In this document: piece after piece, positions 59,832 through 64,000 of the stretch | How the letters are laid out: each line of letters opens with the position of its first letter | How positions within the stretch are numbered: position 1 is the first letter of the stretch | Assembly (NCBI RefSeq): GCF_003721565.1 | Contig: NZ_RJJE01000009.1 | Location: forward strand, 620,001-684,000 | DNA: 64,000 nucleotides | DNA from: Rufibacter immobilis | GTDB taxonomy: Bacteria; Bacteroidota; Bacteroidia; Cytophagales; Hymenobacteraceae | Reading direction: 5' to 3' | Position numbers and translations under genes: made by a program | Notes under the pieces: model-generated | What the model saw: only the letters and a program-made list of their open reading frames with translations | The model's database searches: none | What the model was told of the DNA's origin: nothing

Positions 59832-60785
59832 ATGAAAGTTACTGAGCACTTACAGAACGCAGACAAAACCCTTTTCTCCTTTGAGATTCTGCCGCCGGTG
59901 AAAGGCACCAGCATCCAGTCTATCTACGAGGGCATTGACCCGCTTATGGAGTTCAAGCCGCCGTTCATCAACGTGACTTATCACCGCGAGGAATACGTGT
60001 TCAAGGAGCGCGAGAATGGCTTGCTGGAGAAAATCACCATTAGGAAGCGGCCCGGCACGGTGGGTATCTGTTCGGCCATCATGAACAAGTACCACGTAGA
60101 TGCGGTGCCGCACATCATATGCGGGGGCTTCAGCAAAGAGGAAACCGAAAACGCGCTCATGGACCTCAACTTCCTGGGCATTGATAACGTGCTCCTGCTG
60201 CGCGGCGATGCCGTCAAAACCGAACCTGGATTCCGTCCGCATAAAGACGGGCACGCCCATGCCTCAGATCTGATCCAGCAGGTGGTGCAGTTGAACCACG
60301 GCCATTACCTGGACGAGGAGATGGAAAACCCCGTACCCACTGATTTCTGCATTGGCGTAGCCGGGTACCCCGAAAAACACGTAGAGGCACCCAACCTGGC
60401 CACCGACCTCAAGTACCTGAAACACAAGATAGACTTAGGAGCCGAGTACATCATCACGCAGATGTTCTTTGACAACGAGAAATTCTGCGACTTTGTGAAA
60501 GCCTGCCGCGCCGTGGGCATCAAAGTTCCCATTATTCCGGGCCTGAAGCCCCTCACCACCAAAAGCCAACTGAACGTACTGCCCCGCTACTTTAATATAG
60601 ACCTGCCCGAAGATCTGGTGAATGCCGTGGAGGCCGCCAAAACCCCGGCCGAGGTGAAACAGGTAGGCATTGAGTGGACTATTCAGCAATGCAAAGAGTT
60701 GGTGGAGTTTGGCGTGCCATGCCTGCATTTCTACACCATGAGTAAATCTGAGGCCACCGCGGCGGTAGCCCGGGCCATTTTCTAA
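59832..60785 (+). CDS. metF: Methylenetetrahydrofolate reductase
   Basis: 317 residues. The family opening TLFSFEILPPVKG is at about 15-27 (Glu catalytic), followed by NVTYHRE, HIICGGFSKEE, LLLRGD, and QMFFDNEKFCDFV. FAD-dependent, it makes the 5-methyl-THF used by MetH. It lies 464 nt after metH on the same strand; the gap is filled with repeats, so co-transcription is possible but not certain. Confidence 0.95.
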   Translation: MKVTEHLQNADKTLFSFEILPPVKGTSIQSIYEGIDPLMEFKPPFINVTYHREEYVFKERENGLLEKITIRKRPGTVGICSAIMNKYHVDAVPHIICGGFSKEETENALMDLNFLGIDNVLLLRGDAVKTEPGFRPHKDGHAHASDLIQQVVQLNHGHYLDEEMENPVPTDFCIGVAGYPEKHVEAPNLATDLKYLKHKIDLGAEYIITQMFFDNEKFCDFVKACRAVGIKVPIIPGLKPLTTKSQLNVLPRYFNIDLPEDLVNAVEAAKTPAEVKQVGIEWTIQQCKELVEFGVPCLHFYTMSKSEATAAVARAIF

Positions 60786-60791
60786 GATTGC

Positions 60792-60834
60792 TGGTTTAAG
60801 GCAGATTCCGGAAAAAGAGCCGCTAAACGGAAGG
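60792..60834. repeat. Family A palindrome, copy 29 (right arm kept)
   Basis: TGGTTTAAGGCAGATTCCGG facing AAAGAGCCGCTAAACGGAAG. Its right end becomes a terminator stem. Confidence 0.85.
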
Positions 60835-60868
60835 CCCCTCTACTGATTGGTAGAGGGGCCTTCCGTTT
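60825..60868. terminator. Perfect 19-bp stem terminator extending a family A end
   Basis: Arms 60825-60843 and 60850-60868 (AAACGGAAGGCCCCTCTAC and its complement) with a 6-nt loop, then TT. It lies between the convergent metF and AspA-like genes. AAACGGAA is family A sequence. Confidence 0.85.
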
Positions 60869-60903
60869 TTATGCTACTACAGCTTCACTCATCCGCAGCT
60901 GAA

Positions 60904-60946
60904 ATGCGTTTAGGGGCTCTCTTTCCGGAATCTGCCCCAAAGTAGC
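60904..60946. repeat. Family A palindrome, copy 30
   Basis: TGCGTTTAGGGGCTCTCTTT facing ATCTGCCCCAAAGTAGC; the right arm is diverged. Confidence 0.8.
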
Positions 60947-60993
60947 AAAACCACCAGGAAGCTAGGCTATTCGGCAGTTGGCCGATCTGGCCA

Positions 60994-61932
60994 CTAATAC
61001 CCGATGTGCAGGATGGCGTCGCCTTGGTTTACCACCGGCATGTTGTTGATCCCAATCACGTACCCGCTTACATGTGAGGCAATGGGATGGGTGGCATAGC
61101 CGTACGGATCTGAAACGGCTCCTACCTGCTGCCCGCGGCTGATGGCCTGCCCATTTTTCACGAAGCTGCGGAACAGCCCGGCCCTCCGGGCCCTGATCCA
61201 GGACGTATGTCGGCATACCACCGAGGGCTGAGACGCCGGAACGCTGTTTTCCACCATGCCCAGATGGTGCATCACGCGCACGGCCCCCTCCATGGCCAGA
61301 TTGATTCCCGCCTCATCAAACCGGAGCGACTCACCGGTTTCGTAGACGATGATGGATTTACCTAACTTAGAAGCTTCCTTGCGCAGAGACCCCGGGCGCA
61401 GCTTTGAATCCAGGATGAACGGAGCGCCAAAGGCCTGCGCCAAGGGCTCATTGCCCTCGCCTTCCAGCTCGCAGCGTATCTGCGGAAAATTTGATCGGCT
61501 GGAGCCGCCAGTATGGAAGTCAATGCCATAGTCTACCAACGGCAGTATCTCTGAGGTGAAGCGTGCCGCCACCCGGCTGGCCAAGGAGCCTTTGGCGTTC
61601 CCCGGGAAACTTCGGTTCACGTCTTTCCCGTCCGGTACCTCGCGGGAGAAGTTCAGGAAACCGTAGATGTTCAGGATGGGAATGGCCAGCACCGTTCCGC
61701 GCAGGGGTTGCAGCATATTGCGCCTGATCATGCGCCGGATGGTCTCTACGCCGTTGACCTCGTCTCCGTGCATACCCGCCATGAGCAGCAGCACCGGGCC
61801 CGGCTCCTGCGCCCTGAACACGTGGATAGGAATGTCAATGGCGGTACCGCTGGGCAGCCTGGAAATGTTAAGCCGAACTAAAATATTATCCCCAGGATAA
61901 ATGGGAATGTCATTGATGGTCATCTCCGCCAT
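60994..61932 (-). CDS. Succinylglutamate desuccinylase/aspartoacylase family protein
   Basis: 312 residues. Zinc-binding motifs of the M14 ASTE/AspA type are [12 protein letters not shown] (H, E) near 51-62 and [11 protein letters not shown]. It would hydrolyse an N-acyl or amide bond on an amino acid; the substrate is unknown. Its start overlaps rimK by 23 nt. Close association with a glutamate ligase and a protease suggests a role in trimming glutamate tails or related conjugates, which is inferred. Confidence 0.88.
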   Translation of the reverse strand: MAEMTINDIPIYPGDNILVRLNISRLPSGTAIDIPIHVFRAQEPGPVLLLMAGMHGDEVNGVETIRRMIRRNMLQPLRGTVLAIPILNIYGFLNFSREVPDGKDVNRSFPGNAKGSLASRVAARFTSEILPLVDYGIDFHTGGSSRSNFPQIRCELEGEGNEPLAQAFGAPFILDSKLRPGSLRKEASKLGKSIIVYETGESLRFDEAGINLAMEGAVRVMHHLGMVENSVPASQPSVVCRHTSWIRARRAGLFRSFVKNGQAISRGQQVGAVSDPYGYATHPIASHVSGYVIGINNMPVVNQGDAILHIGY

Positions 61933-62845
61933 CTGGGGTCTTGTTTTGTTTGGTTTTCTTAGACTTGCCTTTGTTCACCAGCAACTCTGTATACTCAATG
62001 ATTTTACCGGCAATGTCCTGTTGGGTAGCTTTCTCAATGCCCTCCAGCCCCGGCGAGGAATTCACTTCCAGAATAAGCGGCCCGCGTTTAGATTGCAGCA
62101 TGTCTACACCGGCCACGTCCAGCCCCAGAGACTTGGCAGCCATGAGCGCGGCGGCTTTCTCTGCGCGGGTAAGCTTAATGAGGCTGGCACTGCCGCCGCG
62201 GTGCAGGTTAGACCTGAACTCGCCCTCTTTGCCCTGGCGCTTCATGGCGCCCACCACCTCGCCGTTCACCACAAACACACGTATGTCGGCGCCCTTGCTT
62301 TCGGCAATGAACTCCTGCACAATGATACGGGCCTTGAGGTTGTGGAAGGCTTCAATCACAGACTCAGCGGCTTTCTGGGTTTCCGCGAGCACCACGCCCA
62401 GACCTTGGGTACCTTCCAGCAACTTAATTACCAGCGGGGCACCGCCCACTTCCGTGATCAGTTCTTTGACTTGTTTGGAATAGTTGGTAAAGGCTGTCTT
62501 GGGCATGCCCAGTCCCGCCCGTGCCATGATCTGGAGGCTGCGGAGTTTGTCTCTGGACCGCACAATAGACTGCGAGGCCACCACGCTTTTTACCTTCATC
62601 ATCTCAAACTGGCGCACCACGGCCGTTCCGTAAAACGTAACCGAAGCCCCAATTCTGGGAATGATGGCATCTATGCCAGTAAGCAGTTCGCCTTTGTAGA
62701 GAATATGCGGGTCGCCTTTCTCCATGACCAGGTCACAGCGCAAATGGTCAAGCACCACGGCCTCGTGCCCGCGCTGCTGGGCGGCTTCCACCAACCGGCG
62801 GGTGGAATATAATTTGGGGTTGCGAGAAAGGATCGCAATTTTCAT
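61910..62845 (-). CDS. rimK: ATP-grasp ribosomal protein S6 glutamate ligase-like protein
   Basis: 311 residues. The family opening [21 protein letters not shown] is seen (core [12 protein letters not shown]). ATP-grasp motifs are [39 protein letters not shown] and the metal site [10 protein letters not shown]. It may add glutamates to the C-terminus of ribosomal protein S6 or to another substrate. The start overlaps the protease gene by 4 nt. Confidence 0.92.
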   Translation of the reverse strand: MKIAILSRNPKLYSTRRLVEAAQQRGHEAVVLDHLRCDLVMEKGDPHILYKGELLTGIDAIIPRIGASVTFYGTAVVRQFEMMKVKSVVASQSIVRSRDKLRSLQIMARAGLGMPKTAFTNYSKQVKELITEVGGAPLVIKLLEGTQGLGVVLAETQKAAESVIEAFHNLKARIIVQEFIAESKGADIRVFVVNGEVVGAMKRQGKEGEFRSNLHRGGSASLIKLTRAEKAAALMAAKSLGLDVAGVDMLQSKRGPLILEVNSSPGLEGIEKATQQDIAGKIIEYTELLVNKGKSKKTKQNKTPDGGDDHQ

Positions 62846-63336
62846 AAGGGCGGATTCTTGGGTGAATTACTTTTTTTCCTGGTTTTGTTTTTGGCCTTGA
62901 GCGACAGGTTTTTCCTGGACACGTCTACAATGAAACGTTTCCGGAGCAGCGTACGGCCCAAAAGGACCGGATATTTAAGGTCGCTGCGGTCTGAGAGGGA
63001 GAACTCTGTCTCTACCTCCTGCCCATGGATAAGAATCTTGGTACGGATAACGTAGCGTTCCTGTACATCGCCAAACGAACTTTTTACACTCCGCAGATCA
63101 AAATCTGTGAACTGGAACGCTTTGTGGTTGTAAGCCGGGTGGTTCTCGTCCAGGAGTTCAAAGTGGATGGCGCGTTGCCCGTTGGGTAAATCTACCTCCC
63201 GGATGTTGTTGCAGTGGATGGAGGAGGTGTAGGCCCCGGTGTCTACCTTGGCTTCTATCTCATACAGCTCCAACTCCGGGAAATCTACCATCTCCCTTCT
63301 CCCAATGATACTTTTTTCAGCACGGTCTTTCTTCAT
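62842..63336 (-). CDS. RimB-like retropepsin-fold protease
   Basis: 164 residues. The retropepsin-like motif is [13 protein letters not shown] near 29-41. [14 protein letters not shown], in the C-terminal half, completes the family. Formerly annotated as ATP-dependent zinc protease. In Pseudomonas, RimB is encoded with RimK and acts on glutamated S6. The gene overlaps rimK by 4 nt and heads the operon here. Confidence 0.9.
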   Translation of the reverse strand: MKKDRAEKSIIGRREMVDFPELELYEIEAKVDTGAYTSSIHCNNIREVDLPNGQRAIHFELLDENHPAYNHKAFQFTDFDLRSVKSSFGDVQERYVIRTKILIHGQEVETEFSLSDRSDLKYPVLLGRTLLRKRFIVDVSRKNLSLKAKNKTRKKSNSPKNPPL

Positions 63337-63349
63337 ATGCCAATGCTTA

Positions 63350-63394
63350 GCTGTTTTTGAGCCAATTTGTGAAAAAGAAGCCAGAAACGGAATT
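63350..63394. repeat. Family A palindrome, copy 31 (diverged)
   Basis: AGCTGTTTTTGAGCCAATTT facing AAGAAGCCAGAAACGGAA. It runs into the stop codon of the sugar dehydrogenase gene. Confidence 0.7.
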
Positions 63395-64000
63395 ACTTGT
63401 TGCCGGTGTAGGTAATGCGGTAAATGGCATCGTTCATGTCATCAGAGACCAGCAGAGAGCCGTCTGGCATTACCTCCACGTCTACCGGGCGGCCCCATTC
63501 CTTGCCATTCTGCAGCCAACCGGCGGCAAACGGTACAAAACTGGACTTGCCCTGGGCATCGGTACGGAACAAGCTCACCCGGTACCCAATTTTCTCTGAA
63601 CGGTTCCAGGAGCCGTGCTCCGCAATGAAGATCTGGTTTTTATACATCTCCGGGAACATGTTGCCGGTATAGAACTCCATGCCCAAGGTACCGCCGTGTG
63701 GGTTCAGCTTCTGCACGGGCGCGGTGTAGTCGGCGCAGTTTTTCCCTTTGCCAAACTCAGGGTCTAGAGTCTCGCCGGCGTGGCAGAACGGGTACCCGAA
63801 GTGCATGCCCTTCTTAGGGGCGCGGTTCAGTTCATCTGGGGGCATGTTATCGCCCATGAGGTCACGGCCGTTGTCGGTGAACCAGAGCTCTTTGGTTTGC
63901 GGATGCCAGTCAAAGCCCACGGTATTGCGCACGCCGCTGGCAAACACCTCCAGGCCAGATCCGTCTGGGTTCATGCGGTTGATGGCTGCAAACACCGGTT
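63393..64000 (-). CDS. PQQ-dependent sugar dehydrogenase-like protein (C-terminal part, cut by edge)
   Basis: The frame runs off the right end with no start seen; about 202 residues are visible. Beta-propeller motifs of the glucose/sorbosone dehydrogenase family are GVRNTVGFDWHP, DNGRDLMGDNMPPDELN (core GDNMPPDELN), FIAEHGSWNRS, GRPVDVEVMPDGSLLVSDD and AIYRITY. It probably oxidises a sugar in the periplasm. The true start and any signal peptide are outside. Confidence 0.88.
   Translation of the reverse strand, partial: PVFAAINRMNPDGSGLEVFASGVRNTVGFDWHPQTKELWFTDNGRDLMGDNMPPDELNRAPKKGMHFGYPFCHAGETLDPEFGKGKNCADYTAPVQKLNPHGGTLGMEFYTGNMFPEMYKNQIFIAEHGSWNRSEKIGYRVSLFRTDAQGKSSFVPFAAGWLQNGKEWGRPVDVEVMPDGSLLVSDDMNDAIYRITYTGNK

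Noticed and set aside
1-64000. CRISPR array made of the many repeats
   Set aside because: Copies are about 2 kb apart, not at regular spacer distances, and no cas genes are present.

Overview
The window looks like chromosomal DNA of a Bacteroidetes bacterium, most likely in the Cytophagales/Hymenobacteraceae (Rufibacter- or Pontibacter-like). This is inferred from the type IX secretion cargo and PorP/SprF protein, the DUF5916 and TIGR03435-type proteins, promoters of the TTG-N19/20-TAnnTTTG type, weak Shine-Dalgarno use, and about 50-55% GC. No tRNA, rRNA, CRISPR array, prophage or transposase gene was seen.

Layout. 1-1196: end of an unknown gene and a secreted endonuclease/exonuclease/phosphatase protein. 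1523-11406: a leftward assimilatory sulfate reduction operon (cysH, cysD, cysN, cobA, cysJ, cysI, and a precorrin-2 dehydrogenase fused to a TSUP permease). It starts from a canonical promoter, and its leader encodes a 13-residue peptide with seven cysteines. 11661-12977: an LRR-kinase. 13159-18651: a GH15 enzyme, a fused trehalose-phosphate synthase/phosphatase and an MscS channel. 19163-26601: RtcB, a tricorn-like protease, thymidine kinase, a ferredoxin and an unknown protein. 26699-30188: a TlpA/TIGR03435 protein divergent from a histidine kinase/response regulator pair, with four TTAA boxes spaced 10 bp apart between them. 30316-35862: mreB-mreC-mreD-mrdA-rodA. 36755-39110: purN and purH. 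40081-42432: a TIGR03915/TIGR03916 DNA-metabolism pair. 42616-50563: an outer-membrane barrel protein, a giant PKD adhesin with a type IX signal, PorP/SprF and CvfB. 50592-55313: a DUF5916 protein, an NAD(P)-binding protein, a methyltransferase and a small secreted protein. 55452-60785: a SAM-I riboswitch, metH and metF. 60994-63336: a leftward RimB-like protease, RimK and AspA-like operon. The right edge cuts a PQQ-type sugar dehydrogenase.

The most striking non-coding feature is a family of roughly 40-45 bp near-perfect palindromes (called family A here) with arms like GTTTAGGGGCTCTTTTTCC. I count 31 copies, about one per 2 kb. They are nearly all intergenic and often lie within 20 nt of a stop codon. 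Arm changes are compensated so that base pairing is kept. In several places an end of the element forms the base of a long rho-independent-type stem, and one copy lies in frame inside the histidine kinase gene. Other repeat families (B: CCCCCTTTGAAGGGGG inverted pairs; C: a 136-bp element with terminal inverted repeats; D: AAGGATCTTGT inverted pair; E: GACTCAGAACTC tracts; F: a 200-bp pair; G: a short hairpin) crowd the longer intergenic regions.

Functionally the window links sulfur assimilation (sulfate to sulfide, with siroheme supply) and methionine/folate C1 metabolism. The two appear to be controlled separately, by a proposed cysteine-sensing leader peptide and by a SAM-I riboswitch. All functional calls come from reading motifs; no database search was run.
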